Part shown: in pieces, positions 1 through 9,340 of the stretch
Layout: the number at the start of each line of letters is the position of its first letter
Numbering within the stretch: the first letter of the stretch is position 1
Source: Marinihelvus sp963695135
GTDB taxonomy: Bacteria; Pseudomonadota; Gammaproteobacteria; Xanthomonadales; SZUA-36
Direction: 5' to 3'
Length of the DNA: 64,000 nt
Assembly: GCA_963695135.1 (NCBI GenBank)
Contig: CAVOGA010000002.1
Location: 1-64,000, forward strand
Position numbers and translations under genes: made by a program
The notes under the pieces: model-generated
Seen by the model: the letters and a program-made list of their open reading frames with translations, nothing else
Told to the model about the DNA's origin: nothing
Databases searched by the model: none

Positions 1-781
1 AGCTGCTCAGCAGGTCGAACAGCTGCTGGTGGTGCGTGGCCATCTGCCGGGGTTGTTCGAAAAAGGTCTCGGTGGCGACGGCGAAAAACTCGGCCGGATT
101 GGTGGCGCCGTAGTGGTCCATTAACGAGTGCTTGCCGTGTCGCGTCTCCAGCTGCAGTTGCCGGAACTCCTCGCTGAACACCTCTGACCAGCTGCGATAG
201 CTGGATGCGCCGACCAGCACCGGTGCGCCGTTGACGCTGCCGCTTTCGCTGTCCAGCTGGTGTGCAAACTCGTGCAGCACAACATTGCGCCCGTCGCTGA
301 AATTCCTGGCCCCGCGCAGCACCGAATCCCAGGCCAGGATGACCTTGCCGTTGGACCACGACTCGCCCAGCAGGTCCCGCGCCGAGGGGTCGACCACGCC
401 GCTTTCGTCGCGGCTCTGGCGCGCCACCACGAAGGCCGCGGGGTAGACGATGATGTAACGCAGGGCCGGATAAACCCCGGATTTGCGGTTCAGGATCAGC
501 ATGCACGCCTCGGCGGCGATGGTGACGCGAATCTCGTCATCGATCACCAGCCCGCCGGCGCCGCTGAAGGTTTTCTGGTGCAGAAACTGCTTGATCAGCT
601 GGCGCAACTGCAGACGCAACGGCATGGGCAACTGCCGGTAGACACCGATGTTGCGCTCCAGTATTGCAACCCACTCCGGCGGGAAGGGCGCGGCCAGGGC
701 GCGCTTCAGTCGTAACCAGGGGATCAGGAGCGCCAGCGCGATGGCCAGCACGCCCAGGCCCAGCAGCAGCCATGGACTCAT
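1..781 (-). CDS. mtfA: MtfA-like zinc metallopeptidase (M90), 3' end outside window
   Basis: The reverse strand reads openly from an ATG at 781 to the window edge, giving about 260 residues and lacking only the C-terminal tail. The N-terminus has one hydrophobic segment (WLLLGLGVLAIALALLIPW) that could anchor it in the membrane. A zinc-binding HEFAH motif followed by QLD lies near residue 170, and downstream comes the family block with the NPAEFFAVATETFFE stretch, whose Glu is the expected third ligand. In E. coli, MtfA binds the Mlc repressor and so affects glucose PTS expression, and it also has peptidase activity. Whether this organism has an Mlc target cannot be seen here. The family call is firm; the regulatory role is inferred. 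Confidence 0.88.
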   Translation of the reverse strand, partial: MSPWLLLGLGVLAIALALLIPWLRLKRALAAPFPPEWVAILERNIGVYRQLPMPLRLQLRQLIKQFLHQKTFSGAGGLVIDDEIRVTIAAEACMLILNRKSGVYPALRYIIVYPAAFVVARQSRDESGVVDPSARDLLGESWSNGKVILAWDSVLRGARNFSDGRNVVLHEFAHQLDSESGSVNGAPVLVGASSYRSWSEVFSEEFRQLQLETRHGKHSLMDHYGATNPAEFFAVATETFFEQPRQMATHHQQLFDLLSS

Positions 782-994
782 GCCTTACCTCATCCTGTTG
801 ACCCACGGGATTTTCGATCCCGGGGTTGAATGGCGTTGTCGCCATTCTAGCTGCCGGTACCGCGAGGCGGGATTATTCAGCGAATTTTTACCCTGACCCC
901 AAATATTCTTGTCTCAGAATGGTAATTGAGAATTGTTAATTAGCGCCTACACTCAGCAAGTTCGTATTCATTAAACTCAGCCTGGGGTCAATCA

Positions 995-3496
995 ATGAAC
1001 GTAAAAAGCATTTCCAGGGGGCCGTTTGTCGGTCTCGCCCTGGCCCTGCTGGCCATTCCGGCAATGGCGCAGGAAATCACCGGTACGCCGGGCGCACCCG
1101 ATGCCACCACGACCATCAACGGCCTGCAGATTCCCGCGCCTCCTCAGCCTTTCGAAGGAAAAATTGAGCGCAATGCCGTTGATTCAACGCCGTACTGGCC
1201 GGCAACCATCGCGCCCGCCAAAGGTTCACCCAACGTCCTGCTGATCATGACCGACGACACGGGCTATGGCACACCGTCGACCTTTGGCGGCGTCATCCCG
1301 ACCCCGGCGCTGGACCGTATTGCCGAAATGGGCTTGCGCTTCACCAACTTCAACTCCACTGCGCTGTGCTCACCCACGCGCGCGGCGCTGATTACCGGGC
1401 GTAACCACCACTCGGTGGGTTTTGGCGTGATATCCGAGCAGGCCACCGGTTATCCCGGCTATAACTCGCTGATCTCCAAGGACAAGGCGACCATCGGCAC
1501 GATCCTCAAGGACAATGGTTATCGCACGTCCTGGTTTGGCAAGAACCACAATACCCCGGCCTTCCAGGTCAGCCAGAACGGTCCTTTTGACCAGTGGCCG
1601 ACCGGCATGGGTTTTGATTATTTCTACGGCTTCATGGGCGGTGACACCTCGCAGTGGACGCCCGGGCCGCTGATGCGCAACACCACGCCCATCTACCCCT
1701 ACGAGGGCAATCCCGATTACAACCTGATCACGGCCATGGCGGACGAGGCGATCGAGTACATGAATCGCATCAACACCCTGGCGCCCGATCAGCCGTTCTT
1801 TGTCTACTACGTGCCCGGCGGCGTGCATGCCCCGCACCATCCGACCAAGGAATGGATCGACAAAATCAGCGCCATGAACCTCTTCGACGAGGGCTGGAAC
1901 AAGGTCCGGGAAAAGATCTTTGCCAACCAGAAGCGGCTCGGCGTGATTCCGGAAGACGCGAAGCTGACACCCTGGCCGGAGGACCTGCTCAAGAAGTGGG
2001 ACGATCTGACCGCCGACGAGAAGAAAATGTACGAGCGCCAGGTTGACGTGTTTGCCGCTTACGTGGCCTATACCGACCACGAAATCGGCCGGGTGATCCA
2101 GGCTGTCGAGGACATGGGCAAGCTGGATAACACGCTGATCATCTACATCAGTGGCGACAACGGCGGCAGCGCCGAGGGCACCCTGATCGGCACGCCCAAC
2201 GAGGTCGCGGCCTTCAATGGCGTCGACGTGCCGGTGGCCGATCAGCTCAAGTACTTCTACGACGATTGGGGCAGCAATGAGACCAATCCGCACATGACCG
2301 TTGCCTGGTCGTGGATGTTCGACACGCCGTTCTCCTGGACCAAGCAGGTTGCCTCGCACTTTGGCGGTATCCGCCAGGGCATGGCCATTGCGTGGCCCGA
2401 CGTGATCAAGGACAAGGGCGGTATCCGTCACCAGTTCCACCACGTGATCGATATCGTGCCGACGATCCTGGAAGCGACCAAAATCACGCCACCGGCGGAG
2501 GTCAACGGCATACCCCAGAGCCCCATCGAGGGCGTGAGCATGGCCTACCTGTTTGACGCGGACAACGCGGACGAGCCGTCCACGCACCGCACCCAGTATT
2601 TCGAAATGATGGGTGACCACGCGATCTACCACGAGGGCTGGATTGCCAGCACCAAGGTCATGCGTCCGCCCTGGATCATTACCGGCGCGGTCAGCCAGGA
2701 TCCGGCCAACTTCCCCTGGGAACTGTATGACCTGAGCAAGGACTGGACCCAGGCCGATGACGTGGCGGCGAAGTATCCGGAAAAGCTGAAGGAGATGCAG
2801 GAAATCTTCTGGCAAGAGGCCGAGAAGTACCAGGTACTGCCGCTTGATGCCACGGTGGCGACGCGCCTGGTCACCCCGCGTCCAAGCCTGACCGCCGGCC
2901 GCACGGAGTTTTCCTGGTCCGGCACCTTCACCGGCACGCCCAATGGCGACGCGCCGAGCGTGCTGAACACCTCCTACACCATCACGGCGGAGGTCGAGGT
3001 GCCCGAGGGTGGTGGCGAGGGCATGATCATTACCCAGGGCGGGCGCTTCGCCGGCTACGGCTTCTACCTGCTCAAGGGCAAGCCGGTCTTTACCTGGAAC
3101 CTGCTCGACCTGGAACGCATCCGCTGGGAGGGCGCCGATGCGCTCAGCCCCGGCAAGCACACGCTGGAGTTCGACTTCTCGTATGACGGTCTCGGCATGG
3201 GCACGCTGGCCTACAACAACATGAGCGGGATCGGCCGCAGCGGCACCGGCGTGCTGAAGGTCGACGGCAAGGTGGTTGACACCAAGAAGATGGCGAAAAC
3301 CATCCCGCTGATCCTGCAGTGGGATGAGAACCTGGATATCGGTGCGGATACGGGTACCGGCGTTGACGACGCCGATTACCAGACGCCGTTTGCCTTCAGC
3401 GGCACACTGGCCAAGGTCACGCTGTCAGTCGACCGCCCGGTGCTCACACCCGCCGACAAGGCCAAGCTGCAAGAGGCCATGACCACCAAGGACTGA
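995..3496 (+). CDS. Secreted arylsulfatase (type I, formylglycine-dependent)
   Basis: An 833-residue sulfatase with a signal peptide (hydrophobic run to about residue 25, AMA-Q junction). The metal-binding start of the alkaline-phosphatase fold is visible as LLIMTDDTGYG (Asp87/Asp88). The signature CSPTR at residues 125-129 supplies Cys125, which is converted to formylglycine by a separate maturase not present in this window. A GDNGGS block near residue 388 provides further metal ligands. The C-terminal 200 residues form a beta-rich extension seen in long environmental arylsulfatases. It hydrolyses sulfate esters; the substrate cannot be told from sequence. No strong ribosome-binding site precedes the ATG. 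A strong terminator follows 33 bases after the stop. Confidence 0.9.
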   Translation: MNVKSISRGPFVGLALALLAIPAMAQEITGTPGAPDATTTINGLQIPAPPQPFEGKIERNAVDSTPYWPATIAPAKGSPNVLLIMTDDTGYGTPSTFGGVIPTPALDRIAEMGLRFTNFNSTALCSPTRAALITGRNHHSVGFGVISEQATGYPGYNSLISKDKATIGTILKDNGYRTSWFGKNHNTPAFQVSQNGPFDQWPTGMGFDYFYGFMGGDTSQWTPGPLMRNTTPIYPYEGNPDYNLITAMADEAIEYMNRINTLAPDQPFFVYYVPGGVHAPHHPTKEWIDKISAMNLFDEGWNKVREKIFANQKRLGVIPEDAKLTPWPEDLLKKWDDLTADEKKMYERQVDVFAAYVAYTDHEIGRVIQAVEDMGKLDNTLIIYISGDNGGSAEGTLIGTPNEVAAFNGVDVPVADQLKYFYDDWGSNETNPHMTVAWSWMFDTPFSWTKQVASHFGGIRQGMAIAWPDVIKDKGGIRHQFHHVIDIVPTILEATKITPPAEVNGIPQSPIEGVSMAYLFDADNADEPSTHRTQYFEMMGDHAIYHEGWIASTKVMRPPWIITGAVSQDPANFPWELYDLSKDWTQADDVAAKYPEKLKEMQEIFWQEAEKYQVLPLDATVATRLVTPRPSLTAGRTEFSWSGTFTGTPNGDAPSVLNTSYTITAEVEVPEGGGEGMIITQGGRFAGYGFYLLKGKPVFTWNLLDLERIRWEGADALSPGKHTLEFDFSYDGLGMGTLAYNNMSGIGRSGTGVLKVDGKVVDTKKMAKTIPLILQWDENLDIGADTGTGVDDADYQTPFAFSGTLAKVTLSVDRPVLTPADKAKLQEAMTTKD

Positions 3497-3529
3497 GCCG
3501 GCACACGCTGCAAAGCCTGGTGACCAACA

Positions 3530-3565
3530 GGGGCCGGATACCAAAAAGTATCCGGCCCCTTTTTT
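3530..3565 (+). terminator. Rho-independent terminator after the arylsulfatase
   Basis: A perfect 12-bp inverted repeat (GGGGCCGGATAC / GTATCCGGCCCC) with a 6-base loop is followed by six T residues. It lies just downstream of the sulfatase stop. The homology of the adjacent truncated phosphate permease stops at this structure. Confidence 0.9.
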
Positions 3566-3977
3566 GCAGCGCGGCCAGCCCCCAGTTGATGTGGCTGCTG
3601 CCCAGGGCATAGAGCCCGGCGCCCACCAGTCCGCCGGCCAGGGAATTGGACGAGGAAGAGGGCAGGCCCAGCCACCAGGTGGCGATGTTGTAGCTGATGG
3701 CGGCCCCCAGCGCGGCGATCACCACGGCTTCCCCGGCGACCGGCGATGCGGCGCTGACATCCACGAAGGTGCCGACCGTGTCGGCCACCGCCAGGCCCAC
3801 GGTCAGGGGTCCGATAAAGGTAAACGCGCTGACCAGCGCGATGGCCACGCCCGGGCGCATGGCGCGGGACGCGATGGCGGTGGCCACCATGTCGGCCGCG
3901 TCGTGAAAGCCATTGGTGAAATCGTAAATCGCCACCGCGATGACAATGACGACCATGGCCAGGGGAATGGAGTGCAT
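3562..3977 (-). pseudogene. Truncated PiT-family inorganic phosphate transporter (N-terminal part only)
   Basis: From an ATG at 3977 the reverse strand encodes about 138 residues typical of the first half of PiT permeases: a DFTNGFHDAADMVATAI signature, several membrane segments, and the SSSSNSLAGGLVGAGL motif. Recognisable homology ends at GLAALQK, exactly where the sulfatase terminator begins. The frame then runs on through unrelated sequence to a stop at 3444. Family members are about 330 residues or more, so over half is missing. No other frame downstream restores PiT sequence, so this is not one of the single-base indels seen elsewhere in the window. It was probably inactivated by a deletion or insertion that joined it to the sulfatase locus. 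Confidence 0.8.
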
Positions 3978-4005
3978 GGGCCGGATTATGCCGCCGGGGC
4001 CGTGA

Positions 4006-5838
4006 TTAACCCACCCATCCCGCGCGGCGCAGGCCTTCCAGGTAGCGCTCCGCCATCGCGGTGCCCAGGAACTGGCGTAGTTTCTCCGCATCCAGGTCCG
4101 GCGCCAGGGCGGTCAGCTGGCGGGCGGCGCGCCGCGCCTCCTGGTCGTGGCCGCGCAGCGCCTGGGCGGCGGCCAGCACGCGCAGGGCGCCGGGCTGGTT
4201 GGGGGTCATGGCCAGGCTTTGCTCGGCAAAGTCCACGGCCTCGTCCAGGCGCCCGGCCTGGAAATGCGCGGCGCTGATGGTGAACAGGAACTCGTGGGTC
4301 AGCGGGTCGCGCGGTGACAGCCGCATGGCCTTTTCCACCATCGGAATGCCCTCGTCGGGCCGCCCGGACATGTTCAGCGTCGAACCCAGGGACCAGAAGG
4401 CCAGCGCCGAGCTGGGGTTGGCCTCGACGGCCCGGTCCAGGACCGCCAGCGCCCGCTCCCGGTCACCGGCCAGCGACAGCGCAAAACCCAGCGCGGTCAG
4501 GGCCATCGGGTTGTCCCGGTCCAGGGCCACCGCCGCCTCCGCGGCCCGGATCGAGTCGCGGATGCTGTCCTGCGGGTCATCGGCCCAGCCATAAATAATG
4601 CAGTACATGTAGCTGAAGGCGATGATGCACTCGGCCATGGCCAGGCCCGGCTCCAGCTCGCGGGCGCGCACCGCCCAGGCGCGCGCCCGGATCACATCCT
4701 CGGGCGTGTGGCGGTACAGGTGCCACATGCCGCGGTGAATACAGTCCCAGGCATCCGGGTTTTCCGTCGAGCGGCGGATCGAGTGCAGCATCTCGCTCTG
4801 CACCAGCGCCGGTCCGACGGCCCCGGCGATGGCCGCGGTGATTTCGTCCTGCACGGCAAACAGGTCGTGCAGTTCCCGGTCATAGCGGCCGGACCAGACC
4901 TGCTGGCCGTTGAAGGCATCCTCCAGCTCCGCGGTGACGCGCAGCTGCTCGCCGGCGCGCCGCACGCTGCCGGTGACCACGTAGTGTGCGCCCAGCTCCT
5001 GGCCGGCCTTCGCGGCGTCCTGCTGCCGGCCCTTGTAGGCGAAACTGGAGTTACGCGAAATGATGGGGTAAATGCGCAGGGCGGCCAGGCTGGCGATCAG
5101 GTCCTCGGCCAGGCCGTCGGCGAAGTAATCCTGTTCCGGGTCGTTACCCAGGTTGCGGAAGGGCAGCACCGCAATGGCGCTGAGTCCACCAAAGCCGGGG
5201 ACGTGGCTGTCGACGTGGCTTGCCGGTGCCGCGTCAGGGTCCGGCGCCTCATCCAGCACCTCGTAAACGCGCACCGGCCGGGGCACGTTCTTGAAGGTCT
5301 TGTCGCCCAGGTCCCGGAAGGTGAGCGGCACCTTGCCCTCGACCTGTTCCATGACCGAGCGGGACACGTTGACGGCGCCGGGGGTGGTCTGCGCCTCGAT
5401 GCGCGCGGCCACGTTGACGCCGTCGCCGGCAATGCGCTCACCGATCACCACCAGGTCGCCGACATTCACGCCGATGCGAAAGGGCATGCGTGATGCCACG
5501 GGCAATTCGCCGTTGGCCTCGGCCAGGTGCCGCTGGGCCTCCACCGCGCACTGCACCGCGTCGACGGCGCTGGGGAACTCGGCCAGCAGGTTGTCGCCCA
5601 CCATGTCCACGACCCGTCCGCCGTGCTGGCGCACCAGGCCGCCCATGATGGCGCGGTGTCCGTCCAGGGTCTTCAGGGCGGCGTCTTCGTCGCGCGCCAT
5701 CAGCGCGGTGTAGCCCACGGCGTCGGCAGAGAGTACGGCGGCGAGTCGGCGTTCCACGGGGTGTCTGGGCTCCTCGAATGGCAAACGGTCCGGGCCGGAC
5801 CCGGGGCGGGCATCCGTCCCGGACCGGCGTTCAATCAT
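4006..5838 (-). CDS. Class III adenylate/guanylate cyclase with TolB-like and TPR regions
   Basis: A 610-residue protein. Residues about 30-200 form a class III nucleotide cyclase domain: metal-binding Asp39 in SADAVGY and Asp82 in GDNLLAEF, with Asn142 and Arg146 in VNVAARIE as the expected transition-state residues. A TolB-N-like stretch follows (about 225-340: AIAVLPFRNLGNDPEQDYFADGLAEDL), where related proteins assemble periplasm-like beta domains. The C-terminal 250 residues are helical TPR repeats. No transmembrane segment is visible, so it is probably cytoplasmic. It likely makes cAMP under control of its TPR sensor part. Its stop lies 28 bases upstream of the pit fragment, on the same strand. 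Confidence 0.87.
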   Translation of the reverse strand: MIERRSGTDARPGSGPDRLPFEEPRHPVERRLAAVLSADAVGYTALMARDEDAALKTLDGHRAIMGGLVRQHGGRVVDMVGDNLLAEFPSAVDAVQCAVEAQRHLAEANGELPVASRMPFRIGVNVGDLVVIGERIAGDGVNVAARIEAQTTPGAVNVSRSVMEQVEGKVPLTFRDLGDKTFKNVPRPVRVYEVLDEAPDPDAAPASHVDSHVPGFGGLSAIAVLPFRNLGNDPEQDYFADGLAEDLIASLAALRIYPIISRNSSFAYKGRQQDAAKAGQELGAHYVVTGSVRRAGEQLRVTAELEDAFNGQQVWSGRYDRELHDLFAVQDEITAAIAGAVGPALVQSEMLHSIRRSTENPDAWDCIHRGMWHLYRHTPEDVIRARAWAVRARELEPGLAMAECIIAFSYMYCIIYGWADDPQDSIRDSIRAAEAAVALDRDNPMALTALGFALSLAGDRERALAVLDRAVEANPSSALAFWSLGSTLNMSGRPDEGIPMVEKAMRLSPRDPLTHEFLFTISAAHFQAGRLDEAVDFAEQSLAMTPNQPGALRVLAAAQALRGHDQEARRAARQLTALAPDLDAEKLRQFLGTAMAERYLEGLRRAGWVG

Positions 5839-6090
5839 AGGCGCACGCAGCGGTCCCGCCCAGCCTGGATGTTGGTCAGCCGGCCGGATCGGGCGCCGCC
5901 GGGTTCTCTTACAGGTCAGGTTGACGGGGCGCCAGGCCCGTGCACCGCTGAATCCGCGTCCTCGTATGCCTTGTTTTAATTGAGATTTTAATCGTTATTT
6001 AAGCTTTCTTCGTACAATGGGGCGCACCCCCAATAACCGTTTGGCGGTCCAGGGAAGGGTCGCTGAATGTTCACCAAGGAGTCAGATCAA

Positions 6091-7310
6091 ATGGCAAGAC
6101 AGCGCTTACGCTCAGTTTTTATGACCCTCGCCGCCATCTGCGCCCTGGGCATCAGCCAGGCCTGGGCGGATGGACGGGAGTTAACCCGCGCCTTTTCCGG
6201 GGTCTGGGACCAGCCGGACCAGCAGAGCCAGGGGTTCGTGGTACAGATCAGCGAATCGGAGGCCGACGGGAAGATCGGCGTGGTGTACTGGTTTACCTAC
6301 GATGAGGACCTCACCCCGGCCTGGTACCTGGGCGTGGGCCCGGTCGTGGACAATGAAATCCAGATGCTCCTCTACAAGTCAACGGGGATCGCGTTCCTGC
6401 AGACCGGCGTGGAGGGTAACCCGAATCTCGAGGAAATCGGCACACTGATCCTGCGCTTCTCCAACTGCAACCAGGGCCAGGCGATTTTCGATACGCCGGA
6501 AGACGAGCTGGGGTCCGACACCCTGCGCATCAAGCGCCTCACCAGCCTGTACCAGATGCGTTGCAGCGGCGGTATATCCGATGACACGCCCGGCGACGCC
6601 CGGCCCCTGCAGCTGGAGCTCAAATTGCTGCCGCCGGGACAAACCGAGGACGATGACGACGGCGAGGGCAAGGCCAAGTTCTGGGAACGTCCGGGTCGCT
6701 CAGATCTCAAGGTGACCGTCGAGGACCTGGTTGACGGCCTGCATACCCTGGAAGTCTGCGCAGTGCCGGTGGGTGACTTTGAAGTATCCGACGGGGAGGG
6801 CGACATCCAGTTCCGCAGCCCGGCGATACCCGGTAAGGCCCTGCTTGACTTCGATCCACGGGATTGTCCTTTCGATATCTATGCCGATGGCGTACTCGTG
6901 CTGACCTCCGGTGATGCGGTGCTCGGGCCGCGGTCGAAGGATGACGATGATGACGATGATGACGACGACGGGGACGATCAGGAAATCGAAATCGAGGTGC
7001 GTCTCGACAACACGGGCGTCCTGCCCGGCGCCAGGGGCTCAGCCGAGTGGGAACAGGACGATGACCGGACCGAATTTACGGTCGAGGTCAAGGACCTGCC
7101 CGAGGGTGACTATCCCCTGCACGTTGGTGGCGTAGAGGTCGGCATCATTGAAGTGGTGCGCAAGGGCAACCAGAACCGCGGCGAGCTCAGTTTTGGCAAC
7201 CCGCCCGAGGCCGGCGAGAGCACTGCTGGATTTCGAGCCGCTTGGCGCAACGGTAGAGGTTTACGCTGACGATGATAGTGGTGCTCGAGGTGCTGTTTCC
7301 CGAGCCCTGA
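6091..7310 (+). CDS. Secreted Asp-rich protein with a duplicated beta module (two probable sequencing frameshifts)
   Basis: I prefer the ATG at 6091 over 6067: AAGGAG lies 9 bases before it and a clean signal peptide (ending near QAWA) follows. The mature N-terminal domain has the pattern G-W-D...GF.V.I...VVYWFTYD...PAWY. Two copies of a beta module follow, each ending in a LLDF(D/E)P motif, and copy 2 starts after ten consecutive Asp codons at 6940-6969. The open frame stops early at 7269. Removing one base near 7222-7226 restores GEALLDFEP, and removing another near 7271-7275 restores a VVLEVLFPEP ending with its stop at 7310. Corrected length is about 405 residues. Function is unknown; an extracellular, calcium-binding role would fit the acidic tract but is conjecture. 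A TACAAT box at 6013-6018 may be its -10 element. Confidence 0.7.
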
Positions 7311-7342
7311 TTCCCGGGCGCCCAGCCCTGTAGCTTGCAACG

Positions 7343-7376
7343 CCGCCCCTGGCCCGAGGCCAGGGGCGGTTTCATT
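7343..7376. terminator. Strong hairpin terminator between convergent genes
   Basis: A perfect 12-bp stem (CCGCCCCTGGCC / GGCCAGGGGCGG) with a 3-base loop is followed by TTTCATTT. It sits between the Asp-rich protein gene (+) and the response regulator gene (-). The T-rich tail is best on the plus strand. Confidence 0.8.
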
Positions 7377-7422
7377 TGCGGCCAGGGTCAGAGCCGCAGT
7401 ACACAATGCCTCACGGCAGGCG

Positions 7423-8064
7423 CTAAATCAGCCCGTTGGTAATCGCCTTGAGCACCGCCTGGGTGCGGTCCCGCGCGTTGAGCTTGTGCAGGATGACCGA
7501 CACCCGGTTCTTGATGGTGCCCTCGGCCTTGTGCAGGCGCTGCGCAATCTGCTGGTTGCTCAGTCCGGCCGACATCAGGCGCAGCACGGCGCGCTCGCGC
7601 TCGTCGAGCTCGGCAATCAGCGTTTCCGGGCGGGGCAGGTCCTGGTGGCCGCGGACCCGGGACAGGGACTGCGGATCCAGAATGGTCCGGCCGTCAAGAA
7701 TGTCGGCCATGGCGGCGAACAGCTCAGCGGGCTCGATGTCTTTCAGCACGTAGCCGTTGGCGCCCGCCTGGGTGGCGCGGGTCAGCAGTTCCTCATCGTT
7801 GAAGGTGGTCAGCAGCAGCACCGGCAGGCGGTTGGCGCCCTGGCGCAGCCGCCGCACCACCTCGATACCATCCATGCGCGGCATGCGGATATCGCACAGC
7901 ACGATATCCACCTCGGTGTGCATCAGCTGGCCGAGCAGTGATTCGCCGTCATCGGCCTCGAAAGCGACCTCGTAGCCGGGCTGGGCATCGAGGAAGGCCC
8001 TGAGCCCCTTGCGGATCAGGGCCTGGTCATCGGCCAGGGCGATGCGAATCGTGCGCCCGCTCAT
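7423..8064 (-). CDS. NarL/LuxR-family response regulator
   Basis: A receiver domain (residues 1-120) is joined to a LuxR-type helix-turn-helix (about 145-210). From the start at 8064 the acidic pair is in ALADDQ, the phospho-acceptor Asp in VLCDIRMPRMDG, and the conserved Lys in VLKDIEP. The HTH block reads LDERERAVLRLMSAGLSNQQIA...GTIKNRVS. The ATG at 8064 gives an ATGA overlap with the stop of the histidine kinase gene, so the two are translationally coupled and form a cognate pair. An upstream start at 8076 is possible. It would regulate transcription upon phosphorylation; the targets are not visible. Confidence 0.92.
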   Translation of the reverse strand: MSGRTIRIALADDQALIRKGLRAFLDAQPGYEVAFEADDGESLLGQLMHTEVDIVLCDIRMPRMDGIEVVRRLRQGANRLPVLLLTTFNDEELLTRATQAGANGYVLKDIEPAELFAAMADILDGRTILDPQSLSRVRGHQDLPRPETLIAELDERERAVLRLMSAGLSNQQIAQRLHKAEGTIKNRVSVILHKLNARDRTQAVLKAITNGLI

Positions 8065-9197
8065 GCGCTGCCCCACACCGCGGAGAGGCGGGTGCCGCGG
8101 GGCGGGTTGGGGCCGATCTCCAGCCGGCCATCCGCGCCCTCGACCCGCTCGCGCATGCCGCGAATGCCGAAGCCTTCCGGCTGACCCCGTGTGCCGCTGC
8201 CATCATCGGTCACGTCCAGGTGGACCTGGCCCTGCGCCTCGCTCACGGCAATGGTGCAGCGGCTGGCGCCGGCATGACGCACCACGTTGGTGATGGCCTC
8301 GCGGGCGACGGCCACCAGGTTTTCCGCAACCGCCAGGTCATTGATCGCCAGCCCGGGGGCAACCTCGACGGTAAATTCCGGCTGCGAGAAAGGCCGCGTG
8401 AGCTCGGTCAGTGCATGCTGCAGGTCTATGGGATCGTGCTCGCGCAGGTTGCCTACCAGGGCGCGAATATCCTCCAGCAGGTCGGCGGACAGCTGCAGGC
8501 ATTCGTCCAGGGCCTCCCGGTCGGCGCCGCTGCTGCGATCGCGTAACTGGCGCAGGTTGACCTTGAGCGCAGTCAGCATATGTCCGGCCGTGTCGTGCAG
8601 TTCACGGGTAACCCGCAGGCGCTCCCGGTCGCGGGCCGAGGATTCGAGCAGCGAGCGCGTGGCCAGCAGTTCGGCATTGGTGACCTCCAGGGCATTGCGC
8701 GCCTCGCTGGCCTGCACCGCGTAGTGACCGATCAGCAGTGCGAAGAGCTGGAAGCAGGCGAACAGGGCGGTGCTCAGGAACGCATCCATGGCGCTGGCGT
8801 CGTGAAACGCCATCAGCAGGACAAACTGCGCCAGGTTCATCAGCACGGCGGCGAACACCGCGGCGCGAAAGCCCACCATGTACGGCAACTGGGCGACCAG
8901 GACGATGTTCAGGATCGCACCGCTTGAGGATACATCCACGGCGATAAAGGCGCCGGCGCTGACGGCCTGGCCAAGCAGCACCGCCAGCTTCCAGTCGCCC
9001 GGTCGCCGGATGTTGGCCAGCAGGTAGCAGGCCAGGAACAGCGCCGCGCTGGCGTGCAGCACCAGGCGGTCATCAACCCAGGCCAGGCTCTGCGGCATCG
9101 CGCTGGCTCCGACATACCACACCAGGCCGATGGTCAGCAGGCCGGCCCATGCCAGGGACGGAACGCGGTCCGAATTGCTGTCGTTGATGATTCCCAT
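8061..9197 (-). CDS. Membrane sensor histidine kinase, HisKA_3 (DesK/NarL-partner type)
   Basis: About 378 residues from the ATG at 9197. The first 170 residues hold six or so hydrophobic segments without a recognisable extracellular sensor domain. A short coiled linker follows, then the HisKA_3 phospho-acceptor block TRELHDTAGHMLTALKV with the His in ELHD, and an HATPase domain with the N-box EAITNVVRHA and a glycine-rich DDGSG...GFGIRGMRERV. The architecture resembles DesK, which senses membrane state. It forms a 4-base overlapping operon with the downstream response regulator. The signal sensed is unknown. Confidence 0.9.
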   Translation of the reverse strand: MGIINDSNSDRVPSLAWAGLLTIGLVWYVGASAMPQSLAWVDDRLVLHASAALFLACYLLANIRRPGDWKLAVLLGQAVSAGAFIAVDVSSSGAILNIVLVAQLPYMVGFRAAVFAAVLMNLAQFVLLMAFHDASAMDAFLSTALFACFQLFALLIGHYAVQASEARNALEVTNAELLATRSLLESSARDRERLRVTRELHDTAGHMLTALKVNLRQLRDRSSGADREALDECLQLSADLLEDIRALVGNLREHDPIDLQHALTELTRPFSQPEFTVEVAPGLAINDLAVAENLVAVAREAITNVVRHAGASRCTIAVSEAQGQVHLDVTDDGSGTRGQPEGFGIRGMRERVEGADGRLEIGPNPPRGTRLSAVWGSA

Positions 9198-9340
9198 CAC
9201 CCGAATTCTGCACATATCACCACCCCGGGCAACACGCGGCGGCATAAAGTGACTCTGGTCACTTCAGGCCGTGACCCGGCGGCGTGTGCGGTGCGGCGGT
9301 CTTCGGGGATAGTGGGATCAGCTTCAAGGAGACCACTGTC

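Noticed and set aside
1370..3160. Long open frame on the minus strand inside the sulfatase gene (596 codons)
   Set aside because: It is opposite a clear sulfatase with catalytic motifs, has no recognisable domain or ribosome-binding site, and such antisense frames are expected in GC-rich DNA.
3444..3561. Continuation of the pit frame beyond the terminator as a genuine C-terminus
   Set aside because: The residues after GLAALQK have no membrane segments or PiT similarity and are antisense to the sulfatase terminator and 3' end.
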